Positions 1 to 5,284 of a DNA stretch of 8,189 nucleotides are shown here, in pieces. The stretch's first letter is position 1. Every line of letters starts with the position of its first letter. This DNA is from Patescibacteria group bacterium. Its GTDB lineage: Bacteria; Patescibacteriota; UBA1384; CAILIB01. The position numbers and the translations under genes are program-made. The stretch covers positions 1 to 8,189 of the forward strand of contig JALHQF010000024.1 of the NCBI GenBank assembly GCA_022842085.1. Reading direction: 5' to 3'. The notes beneath the pieces are model-generated. The model saw only the letters and a list, made by a program, of their open reading frames with translations. It had not been told where the DNA came from and did no database searches.

Positions 1-193
1 GTAGCTCAGGCTCGTTCAGGAGCGCCTCCTTGTGGGCAGCATACTTCTTACGTGCCATCTGCGCGGCTTCCTCCAACTTAGCAAGCTCAAGGTCTTGCTT
101 GAGGGCATCGGCCAGCATTCCGCGCTGCACCTTTTGGTCTTCTTGGGCTTGGTTGAGCGTCTCGAGGCGCTTTTCGATGTCGGCGTTTGGCAT
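1..193 (-). CDS. Charged coiled-coil hypothetical protein, C-terminus cut off by window edge
   Basis: The minus strand reads from an ATG at 193 for 64 codons to the window edge without a stop. The protein begins MPNADIEKRL and is rich in Glu, Lys, Gln, Ala and Leu, with spacing typical of a continuous alpha helix or coiled coil (for example LELAKLEEAAQMARKKYAA). There is no signal peptide or membrane segment in the visible part, so it is probably cytosolic. It starts 22 bases after the stop of the XRE-Hsp20 gene on the same strand, so the two are probably co-transcribed. A weak GGTAGG lies about 12 bases before the ATG. I do not recognise the family. It could be a small helical accessory protein linked to the chaperone gene, but the missing end prevents a firmer call. 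Confidence 0.6.
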   Translation of the reverse strand, partial: MPNADIEKRLETLNQAQEDQKVQRGMLADALKQDLELAKLEEAAQMARKKYAAHKEALLNEPEL

Positions 194-215
194 ACGCTTT
201 AGCCTACCCAGCCGA

Positions 216-809
216 TCACTCAATTACCACCCGTGTAGCGCTCTGGTGGAGCTTGGGCAGCGTAACGGTGAGGATGCCATCACGCACCGCCGCCTTTACC
301 CGATCTCGCTTCACAGCTACCGGAAGTGGAATGTGCCGCTCAAAGCTGCGTGGGGTAAACTCGCGGTGCAGGTACACGTGCTCGGATTCGGTGGCGTGAA
401 TGGTGCCAGCAATCACCACACCTTCGTCATCTACATCAATGGCGAGCTGCTCACGAGTGTACCCTGGCACCTGGAGCTCGATTACAACTGCCTCATCCGT
501 TTCCATCACATTGAGTGCAGGTAAACCGTACGCGGCACTGAGACGGCTGAGCACTTCTGGCATGGGCCCCCAAGGCGCCACCGCACCTTCCGAAACGGCG
601 GCAGCAAAGCCGTCAAACAACTCACGCACTGGCACAGCAAAGTACTCCGCCAACTGCATCGCTACGGGAAGACTCGGCTGGGTGCGGCCGGCCTCAAGCG
701 CGTTGATAGACTGACGCGAGAGCCCAAGCGCCTCTGCTAGCTCTTCTTGGGTGAGCTGACGCCCCCGCCGGAGGCTGCGAATACGAATGTGGATGTGGCG
801 CGGTTCCAT
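216..809 (-). CDS. XRE-family HTH / Hsp20 (alpha-crystallin) fusion protein
   Basis: This 197-residue protein carries two recognisable domains. Residues about 9-66 are an XRE/Cro-type helix-turn-helix (RSLRRGRQLTQEELAEALGL, then SRQSINALEAGRTQPSLP), the form found in DNA-binding repressors. Residues about 100-197 are a small heat-shock domain: VPGY at 114-117, the strand region HREFTPRSFERHIPLP, the family signature AAVRDGILTVTLPK, and a terminal V-V-I resembling the I-x-I tail that docks between Hsp20 subunits. The Hsp20 domain normally acts as an ATP-independent holdase on unfolding proteins. Joining both in one chain suggests a regulator whose DNA binding responds to unfolded protein or oligomer state, probably including its own gene; that role is inferred. 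The ATG at 809 begins just before the HTH and has no Shine-Dalgarno sequence. It is divergent from ssrA across 89 bases and stops with TGA. Confidence 0.9.
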   Translation of the reverse strand: MEPRHIHIRIRSLRRGRQLTQEELAEALGLSRQSINALEAGRTQPSLPVAMQLAEYFAVPVRELFDGFAAAVSEGAVAPWGPMPEVLSRLSAAYGLPALNVMETDEAVVIELQVPGYTREQLAIDVDDEGVVIAGTIHATESEHVYLHREFTPRSFERHIPLPVAVKRDRVKAAVRDGILTVTLPKLHQSATRVVIE

Positions 810-815
810 ATGGAA

Positions 816-844
816 AGCTTACTTTACATGGCCTGGTATGACAA
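816..844 (-). promoter_or_regulatory. Candidate promoter of the XRE-Hsp20 gene
   Basis: On the minus strand, TTGTCA (839-844) stands 17 bases before TAAGCT (816-821), which matches the -10 consensus in only three positions. The resulting start of transcription would fall at or next to the ATG at 809, giving a leaderless mRNA, which fits the absence of a ribosome binding site. TAAAGT at 821-826 is an alternative -10. Weak evidence. Confidence 0.35.
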
Positions 845-852
845 GTTGACTT
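843..852. promoter_or_regulatory. Possible operator palindrome between XRE-Hsp20 and ssrA
   Basis: AAGTTGACTT is an inverted repeat (AAGT, two bases, ACTT). It overlaps the -35 box of the ssrA promoter and the upstream edge of the opposite promoter. Nearby, the interrupted palindrome TACATGGCCTGGTA (825-838, ten of fourteen positions symmetrical) lies between the two. An XRE repressor encoded next door could bind either one. The operator role is inference; short palindromes also arise by chance. Confidence 0.22.
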
Positions 853-874
853 TCCACCCCTACTTGGAGATACT
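846..874 (+). promoter_or_regulatory. Promoter of ssrA (tmRNA)
   Basis: TTGACT (846-851) is followed after exactly 17 bases by GATACT (869-874), five of six and four of six matches to the sigma-70 consensus. Transcription would begin near 881, leaving a leader of about 18 bases before the mature tmRNA 5' end at 899, to be removed by RNase P. Confidence 0.65.
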
Positions 875-988
875 GCGGCCGTTGGTCGTTACCAGCTTGG
901 GGGTGTACTAGCTCGACACCTGGAATTGTCTGTCGCACGCCAGCGTGCCGTGATCGCCTCTCCCACGTAAATCGGGGCACCCGGAGAT

Positions 989-1066
989 GCAAACGTCTTC
1001 ACCAAGGTACAGAACGTTCTGGCTCGCGCCTTCGCGCAGCCTGCGTTCGCACCTGCGTTCGCCTAA
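989..1066 (+). other. tmRNA-encoded proteolysis tag reading frame (25 codons plus TAA)
   Basis: Reading from the resume codon GCA in the conserved TGCAAACG context gives a tag beginning ANVFTKVQNV and ending PAFAPAFA, followed by TAA at 1064-1066. At 25 residues it is far longer than the 10-11 residues common in proteobacteria, and its end is AFA where LAA or a relative is common. From memory, mycoplasma tags are similarly long (about 26-27 residues) and end in YAFA or FAFA, and are degraded by Lon. A similar non-ClpXP route here is inference. The main uncertainty is the exact resume codon. Confidence 0.85.
1040..1063 (+). repeat. 12-bp tandem duplication at the end of the tmRNA tag
   Basis: CCTGCGTTCGCA is followed directly by CCTGCGTTCGCC, an eleven of twelve match in register with the codons. 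It encodes PAFA twice and forms the C-terminal end of the tag. The TTCGCGCAG just before it resembles a third, decayed unit. Confidence 0.85.
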
Positions 1067-1286
1067 CCCGCGAATCCGTCCACGTATCCTCCTGTCGGGA
1101 TGCAATCGGGCGTCACCCAAGACAGGTGCTGCGTCGTTCTCCCGCCTGAAGAACGCCGCCTAAGGTAACCAGGCACCCCGCAGTGCTTCGTGTACTACCG
1201 GTACACTGCGGTACTTGTAGTACTGCGCACGGAGAACCGTGAGACAGGCCCAGGTGGACGCGGGTGCGAGTCCCGCCACCTCCACC

Positions 1287-1318
1287 AAGAAAAGCCCACG
1301 ATTTCGTGGGCTTTTCTT
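1287..1318. terminator. Bidirectional intrinsic terminator shared by ssrA and the DUF1905/YdeI gene
   Basis: A perfect 14-bp stem (1287-1300 with 1305-1318, core AGCCCACG/CGTGGGCT) encloses the loop ATTT. Each side carries AAGAAAA or TTTTCTT, so it ends transcripts in both directions: ssrA from the left, and the minus-strand gene whose TAA is at 1320-1322. The stem begins at the last A of the tmRNA CCA end. Confidence 0.92.
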
Positions 1319-1319
1319 C

Positions 1320-1805
1320 TTACACCGTCAACGTACACTTTGTCCGATCAAAGCAACACGGCCGACGCTTGCCGTCGCGCATCCGTGAAGCAATGCTCTC
1401 CACTCGCCGCTTGCGGGTTTCGGTTTGCTTCGGTGCGCTCACCCAACGCACCCAATCCCAGCGAGCGGCGGGCGTGATGTCATTCCAGGTAGCCAGCATT
1501 TGCGGATCTTTCTCTAGCTCAGCACGCACGTCGGCAGGCACGTTGGGCTCGGTCCACTCGTTAACTGGAGTAATGGTAATTGAAACGGTGTCTCCTATTC
1601 GGGCCCCTGTCACTTTACGAATCGATTCGGGAACCAAGAACCAGTGGCTGTTTTTGCCATTTGGCTCGAGTGGCAAACGAAATGTAGCCGTGTTGAGGAC
1701 AACCTCCGCCATAACCATCCCCCGCGAAGGCAGCTTCGCGCTCGCTTCTTCACTCAGCACAATCACTGGCTTACCCTGGTACTCCTCTATCGGCAGCTGA
1801 GTCAT
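1320..1805 (-). CDS. DUF1905 / YdeI-OmpD-associated family protein
   Basis: This 161-residue protein shows the usual two-part layout of the family. Residues about 28-80 fit DUF1905, a small beta barrel (MAEVVLNTATFRLPLEP, WFLVPESIRKVTGARIGDTVSITITP). Residues about 88-147 fit the YdeI/OmdA C-terminal region (NVPADVRAELEKDP, then WDWVRWVSAPKQTETRKRRVESI), with the characteristic run of Lys, Glu, Thr and Arg. Members have been linked loosely to bacteriocin protection, but no biochemical activity is established. It has no signal or membrane segment, so it is cytosolic. It has its own intrinsic terminators on both sides and looks monocistronic. The ATG at 1805 lacks a Shine-Dalgarno sequence. The tail after residue 147 (RRPCCFDRTKCTLTV) has three cysteines and no counterpart I recall; it may just be lineage-specific. 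Confidence 0.85.
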   Translation of the reverse strand: MTQLPIEEYQGKPVIVLSEEASAKLPSRGMVMAEVVLNTATFRLPLEPNGKNSHWFLVPESIRKVTGARIGDTVSITITPVNEWTEPNVPADVRAELEKDPQMLATWNDITPAARWDWVRWVSAPKQTETRKRRVESIASRMRDGKRRPCCFDRTKCTLTV

Positions 1806-1824
1806 TTGCTGGAAAGAATGAGAA

Positions 1825-1851
1825 AGAGGGCCGAACGTGGTTCAGCCCTCT
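1825..1851 (-). terminator. Intrinsic terminator of the possible glycosyltransferase gene
   Basis: AGAGGGC (1825-1831) and GAAC (1833-1836) pair with GTTC (1840-1843) and GCCCTCT (1845-1851), with one C-A mismatch and loop GTG. On the minus strand the stem is followed by TTTCTCATTCTTT. It begins six bases after the TAA at 1857-1859 and separates that gene from the DUF1905 gene. Confidence 0.8.
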
Positions 1852-1856
1852 GAGGG

Positions 1857-2651
1857 TTAAGATGCTTCAGCATAGAGCCGATGTACGGGGGTTTTCGTGT
1901 CGTAGTCCTCGTCGATCCTGCTCATTGCCCTTCGCTCGGTTGCCTCTTTCGTTGCTTGGTCGTAGTTGACTCCCACGGTCAGCGAAATGCCTAGCGGCAA
2001 GACGACTACTCCAAACAGCCCTGAACGAAGGAGCTGGATGACACGATCGTAATCTTCCATGCCACCGTAGCCATCACACGCCTCGCGGAAGCCGACGTCT
2101 TCGATTGAGCCCCCTGCACTCATCCGAGCATCTGAGGTAAAGACCGCCAGTTTCCAGATGGCAAGCGTGTTGCGAAGCTTGTCGTACGACCTGCCGAGGC
2201 TCACGGGCTGTCCGTCTTGGGTGTGTCCTCGGAACGTGGTTCCCACACAGCCAAGCGTCGGATTGTGTGCCAGTACCTCAAAGAGCTGCGCGAGCTGCTC
2301 ATCGGTTGCCACTACTTCGTTGGAAACCGGCATGAAGTACGTTTTGGCTAGCCGTTCTGCGTGGCGAAGCCCGAGGTTTAAGCCAGCTGACCACCTTGGG
2401 TGCGCACGACCCGACTCGACTGGTCGATAGTCAGGTATGGGATCCCAGATGAAACGATCGCCAGACGCTTGGATACCCTGGCTTAAAGGAATCTCTGCTT
2501 CCAGTACCTCGCAAGGTGGGCCCGTGAGAACAACGGTAAACCCTGCTTCTAGGTAGCGCTCGGCAGCTTTCACTGGAGCGCTGCCCCAGCCGCGAAGCAA
2601 AACGAGTGTTTGAGCGGCAACTTCCGCCAGTACAGTACTTGTGTTCGTCAT
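1857..2651 (-). CDS. Possible family 2-like glycosyltransferase (GT-A fold)
   Basis: This gives a protein of 264 residues from the ATG at 2651. A GTG at 2663 is also in frame, but the ATG has the sequence GGTGGA seven bases upstream (2659-2664), so I chose it. The order of motifs resembles GT2 enzymes. SAGLNLGLRHAERLAKTYFMPVSNEVV at 88-114 corresponds to the region where such enzymes recognise the sugar-nucleotide in a new strand after the N-x-G-x-x-x-A helix. HNPTLGCVGTTF at 129-140 follows. GGMEDYDRVIQLLRSG at 196-211 is like the acidic E-D-x-D catalytic motif. No clear D-x-D sugar-nucleotide motif is seen, and there is no membrane segment. If correct, it would move a sugar onto a surface glycan or protein. 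The family call is by eye and uncertain. Confidence 0.5.
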   Translation of the reverse strand: MTNTSTVLAEVAAQTLVLLRGWGSAPVKAAERYLEAGFTVVLTGPPCEVLEAEIPLSQGIQASGDRFIWDPIPDYRPVESGRAHPRWSAGLNLGLRHAERLAKTYFMPVSNEVVATDEQLAQLFEVLAHNPTLGCVGTTFRGHTQDGQPVSLGRSYDKLRNTLAIWKLAVFTSDARMSAGGSIEDVGFREACDGYGGMEDYDRVIQLLRSGLFGVVVLPLGISLTVGVNYDQATKEATERRAMSRIDEDYDTKTPVHRLYAEAS

Positions 2652-2684
2652 GTGTAGTTCCACCGTACTAAAACGGCTTTCCGC

Positions 2685-2713
2685 TGTATATCAGATTCTG
2701 GGCGCCCACTCCA
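2685..2713 (-). promoter_or_regulatory. Candidate promoter of the possible glycosyltransferase gene
   Basis: On the minus strand, TGATATACA gives an extended -10 (TG, one base, TATACA at 2685-2690), with a poor -35 TGGAGT (2708-2713) 17 bases away. Transcription would start near 2678, leaving about 27 bases of leader with the Shine-Dalgarno GGTGGA. The spacer contains the perfect palindrome TGGGCGCCCA (2699-2708), which may be an operator or part of a weak stem ending the upstream operon. Confidence 0.45.
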
Positions 2714-2716
2714 GCC

Positions 2717-3472
2717 TTACCGCAAGACGAGCACCCGCCTGGCCCCCTGCTCAATAGGCCTACTCCCATTCCAATCGCGAATCGCACTCATCAGCCGATC
2801 AACGGGGTACACAAAGCGCTCCCCTAGCCTAGTTCCTGGATCGTTGGTTACAAAGTTATCCCCTACGTAGCCAGTAAGCACGAGCATGTGGTAGTCGGGG
2901 CCTCCGTTTGTGAAGTTAGGATTCTTGAGGAGCTTCCCAGCCGCCGGAATGATCACCGCTTCACCGCCAGCGAGCAGCCGCTTGAGGTCTTCGACGCTTG
3001 GGTTATCCACAATCATCGGCGTGAGGCCGTAGTCTTTAGCAGCCAGCTCCCCGACCTCCTCAACCGTCATATCGAGCGCGTACCCCAGGTCTTCTACCCG
3101 TTTGGCAAGTGCTCGCACGGTAGCGTCCTGCACAGCTGGGCTGCCCACATCAAGCCCCCGCACGAAGGCGTGGACCATAAGCAAGCTTGACTCCTCACAG
3201 GTGTCCTGAGTGACCGGGTCCCACACCCGCAAGGGCGCCTGACTAATGAAGGGGACCTGTAGCTGCACCGTAGCAGGTAGCGTGGGTACGGGAGTTGGTG
3301 TCGGCGAAGCGATACTGGCAACCGGTGGCGATTGCCGTGGCACAGTGATCGGCACGGTTACGGGCGGCACGTACTCTTGGAGGTTTCGCACGTACGCTCC
3401 AACTCCAACATAGGTAGTAGCTGCCACGAGCAGCGGCCCAAGCACAAAGCGTTTCCGTAGGCGGCGCCTCAT
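2717..3472 (-). CDS. Membrane-anchored C39-like cysteine peptidase (second copy)
   Basis: This is a protein of 251 residues. Residues 1-9 are basic (MRRRLRKRF), followed by a hydrophobic segment at about 10-28, a signal anchor. A Pro/Thr/Val-rich linker runs to about 66 (PTPTPVPTLPATV), and the rest is a C39-like peptidase domain (peptidase_C39_2 type). Its start VPFISQAPLRVWDP is followed by catalytic Cys92 in TQDTCEESS, His195 in PDYHMLVLTGY and Asp211 in VTNDPGT, which fit the Cys-His-Asp triad. It should sit outside the membrane and cleave or bind peptides; the substrate is unknown. Its ATG follows the TAG of the upstream C39 gene with no base between them (TAGATG), so translation is probably coupled. 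It is the last gene of the kinase operon and stops with TAA. A paralogue of its neighbour, but diverged in sequence. Confidence 0.85.
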   Translation of the reverse strand: MRRRLRKRFVLGPLLVAATTYVGVGAYVRNLQEYVPPVTVPITVPRQSPPVASIASPTPTPVPTLPATVQLQVPFISQAPLRVWDPVTQDTCEESSLLMVHAFVRGLDVGSPAVQDATVRALAKRVEDLGYALDMTVEEVGELAAKDYGLTPMIVDNPSVEDLKRLLAGGEAVIIPAAGKLLKNPNFTNGGPDYHMLVLTGYVGDNFVTNDPGTRLGERFVYPVDRLMSAIRDWNGSRPIEQGARRVLVLR

Positions 3473-4102
3473 CTACTTGACGATAACGGCTGCGTTGCCA
3501 AAGGTCGCCCAATCAGCAAGCAGCTTTTTGGTGCTCCATACCTGCACACCCGAAACCGGATCAATCACCGTAAAGGAGATTGGGTTCTCCACCGTACCTT
3601 CGTACCCGCCTACAACGCGTACGTGTTCGCCTACCCACGCATCAATCCAGGTACCCTCTGGGGTAAACCAGCCATCCTTCTTGCCTCCAGGGTAGATGCC
3701 CCAGGTAACTACAGGATGACCAGCATCAATGGCTGCTGCCAGCTCCTGCACCGTCATGCCCGTTCGCGCGATAGCAGGTCGGTACACGTTTGCAGCCCGG
3801 GCAATTGGGTCCCAGTAAACACCGTACCCCGTGGTGTTCTGCTTGCCATCAATGCTCCCCACAAAGCCAAGGTGTGGGTTTCCCCACGTCTCACCCCGTG
3901 CATCCTGCGTAACGTAGCCAACGTGCTCCATGAGCTCGTCTTCACTCACGTGCACTCCTTTTACCTTGAGCGCCATCTTGAGCGAAGCCACCTCGCAGGA
4001 GAGCTTGCGGTCTTGACGATCGAACACCACTCCAAGCTGTACCGAGTTCGGCTCGGTGGTAAAGCTGTGGGTGAGCTTTTTCGTACTCGGTAGGCCAATC
4101 AA
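3473..4102 (-). CDS. C39-like peptidase domain, cut off from its Ig-like partner by an in-frame UAG
   Basis: This open frame has 209 residues counted from a TTG at 4102. It holds a complete C39-like domain: Cys36 in RKLSCEVASLKMAL, His160 in GEHVRVVGGYEG and Asp181 in VIDPVSGV, with YGVYWDPIARAANVYRP between. It has no signal peptide or membrane segment. The first 17 residues (IGLPSTKKLTHSFTTEP) look like the last strand of an Ig-like domain, not like a natural N-terminus. The frame is identical to that of the gene upstream, separated by one TAG at 4106-4108. So it is most simply the second half of an Ig-C39 surface peptidase. If translated alone by restart at the TTG (AGGGG lies eight bases upstream), the product would stay in the cytosol. 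The triad is intact and no other damage is seen, so the break is recent, an error, or read through. Confidence 0.75.
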   Translation of the reverse strand: MIGLPSTKKLTHSFTTEPNSVQLGVVFDRQDRKLSCEVASLKMALKVKGVHVSEDELMEHVGYVTQDARGETWGNPHLGFVGSIDGKQNTTGYGVYWDPIARAANVYRPAIARTGMTVQELAAAIDAGHPVVTWGIYPGGKKDGWFTPEGTWIDAWVGEHVRVVGGYEGTVENPISFTVIDPVSGVQVWSTKKLLADWATFGNAAVIVK

Positions 4103-4105
4103 GCT

Positions 4106-4108
4106 CTA
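4106..4108 (-). other. In-frame UAG codon splitting an Ig-like/C39 fusion gene
   Basis: The minus strand reads GTT TAG AGC TTG ATT GGC across this point, with the flanking open frames in register. Replacing the UAG by a one-base neighbour codon such as AAG, CAG or GAG would yield VLPGV, one residue, SLIGLPSTKKLTHSFTTEP, which is the usual end of a Big_5 Ig-like domain leading into a C39 domain. Confidence 0.8.
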
Positions 4109-5284
4109 AACCCCTGGGAGAACATAGACCGTATACCCGGCACCCTTCTTCAGCGGCTCTTTGGGTGTAAGCACAAGCCGATTACCAGACCAGCTGGTTT
4201 TGTAGGCCGTCTCTGGGCTCACCCCAACCAAGCTCTCGGCCTGCGCTTGGTTTACCGGTTGATCGAAGCTCACGGTAAGCTGAGCATCTACGCCAACCTT
4301 GCTACCGGACGGTCCAAGCGTTGCCAAAACTGCACCGTACGTAGCTACAGTAATCGGGTCGATGGTCACCGGATCTCCCAAGGCATCCGTAGCTTGCGCA
4401 AACGTAACCTCATAGCTAGCGCCTGCACGTAACCCATTCAGGCTCAAGGCGTACGTTTTCGCATCAGGCCACGAACCTAAAACCGTGGCGCCCTCAATGA
4501 TCGGTCGCACGCTCTCTTGCCGCATCTCTCCCGTAAAGGTAATCGTAATCAACTCAGGCTTACGAGCAACCTGTCGCGCGGGGCCATCCACCGCGGCCAC
4601 CACCGTCCCCTTGCTCGTAGTGAACTGCTTGCTCACTGCTGCCGCAAGCGGAGCGTCACTCCCCTTCAGTCGGTGGCTAAGGGTCAGGCTGTAGCTGGTT
4701 TCTGGAGCGAGGCAACCAATAGGGTCTATGAGCACTCCGTCTTCGAGCGGCGTAACCGTAAGCTCGTGCGCAGGCTCTAAGCTCGCCTGTACCTCAACCA
4801 CACCATCGAGCTCACCGTAGCTATAGGTGAAGGCCTGTAAGCATCGGCTCGTTTCATGGGAAGTGCTCACGAGGGTTGGTTCGGAGAGCTTAGGCACCTC
4901 GACCGTTGCTGCGCTTGGCACCTCAACGTTATCTACCTGAGCCACCACGCGGTAGCGTACCCCAGGCTCCCAGGGCTCGAGGGGTTTCAAGCTAATACGG
5001 TACTCAAAGCCGGAAACGCCAACCTCAATAACCCGCTCAAGCTCTACGAGCGACACTGGCGGCTGAGTGGCAAGGGTGAGCTCGCGATTCACGCCAGCCC
5101 GAAGCGTCACGTGCAGTGGTCGATCGAAGGCTGCACCCTCGCCCCAGGTTACATCGAGCACCTGGGTTTCTGCTCGTACAACCATCGAGGCCCAGCCACC
5201 TGTAAGGAAAAACACCAAGGCTGTAGGAACCATGAGGATCCCAAGCTTGTAGCGCTTCTTAAGCTGCTTCCACTGCTGGTACAT
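4106..5284 (-). CDS. Membrane-anchored Ig-like (Big_5) repeat protein, N-terminal part of an interrupted C39 peptidase
   Basis: This is a protein of 392 residues from the ATG at 5284; a TTG just before it (5287) is in frame and less likely. Residues about 13-37 (YKLGILMVPTALVFFLTGGWASMVV) form a signal anchor behind a basic start (KQLKKRYK). The remainder is beta-rich extracellular Ig-like material. At least two Big_5-type repeats are clear: about 228-316 (ITITFTGEMRQESVRPIIEG, LRAGASYEVTF) and about 317 to the end (LTVSFDQPVNQAQAESLVGV, LVLTPKEPLKKGAGYTVYVLPGV). The last is cut by the TAG before its final strand, which is found in the following frame. The gene overlaps the end of the kinase gene by 26 bases, indicating an operon. 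Such stalks hold a peptidase away from the membrane; the partner domain is at 3473-4102. Confidence 0.8.
   Translation of the reverse strand: MYQQWKQLKKRYKLGILMVPTALVFFLTGGWASMVVRAETQVLDVTWGEGAAFDRPLHVTLRAGVNRELTLATQPPVSLVELERVIEVGVSGFEYRISLKPLEPWEPGVRYRVVAQVDNVEVPSAATVEVPKLSEPTLVSTSHETSRCLQAFTYSYGELDGVVEVQASLEPAHELTVTPLEDGVLIDPIGCLAPETSYSLTLSHRLKGSDAPLAAAVSKQFTTSKGTVVAAVDGPARQVARKPELITITFTGEMRQESVRPIIEGATVLGSWPDAKTYALSLNGLRAGASYEVTFAQATDALGDPVTIDPITVATYGAVLATLGPSGSKVGVDAQLTVSFDQPVNQAQAESLVGVSPETAYKTSWSGNRLVLTPKEPLKKGAGYTVYVLPGV

Larger units (their letters stand above)
899..1287 (+). ncRNA. ssrA: Transfer-messenger RNA (tmRNA)
   Basis: tmRNA rescues ribosomes stalled on broken mRNAs by acting first as alanyl-tRNA, then as a template for a degradation tag. 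The acceptor stem is visible: GGGGGTG (899-905) pairs with CACCTCC (1277-1283), followed by A and the encoded CCA (1285-1287). The T arm has stem GCGGG/CCCGC. The long P2 helix begins with CACCTGG (917-923) pairing with CCAGGTG (1250-1256). The resume region holds the classic TGCAAACG, with alanine codon GCA at 989. Downstream pseudoknots can be drawn: CCGCAGTG (1178-1185) with CACTGCGG (1204-1211), interlocked with GTACTAC (1192-1198) and GTAGTAC (1217-1223); and CGTTCT (1135-1140) with AGAACG (1150-1155), interlocked with GCCTG and CAGGC (1144-1148, 1170-1174). It is one piece of 389 nt, not permuted. The T loop reads TGCGAGT, where TTCGAGT would be usual. It is followed at once by a terminator. 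Confidence 0.95.

Noticed and set aside
908..1120. 70-codon minus-strand open frame between ssrA and the XRE-Hsp20 gene
   Set aside because: It lies entirely inside the tmRNA gene on the opposite strand and shows no recognisable protein features.
2652..2663. GTG start four codons upstream for the glycosyltransferase-like gene
   Set aside because: The ATG at 2651 has a well-spaced Shine-Dalgarno GGTGGA, and this sequence overlaps the GTG itself.
2699..2708. Perfect palindrome TGGGCGCCCA as an intrinsic terminator for the peptidase operon
   Set aside because: No room for a loop in the perfect palindrome and no T run follows; kept only as a possible operator or weak stem.
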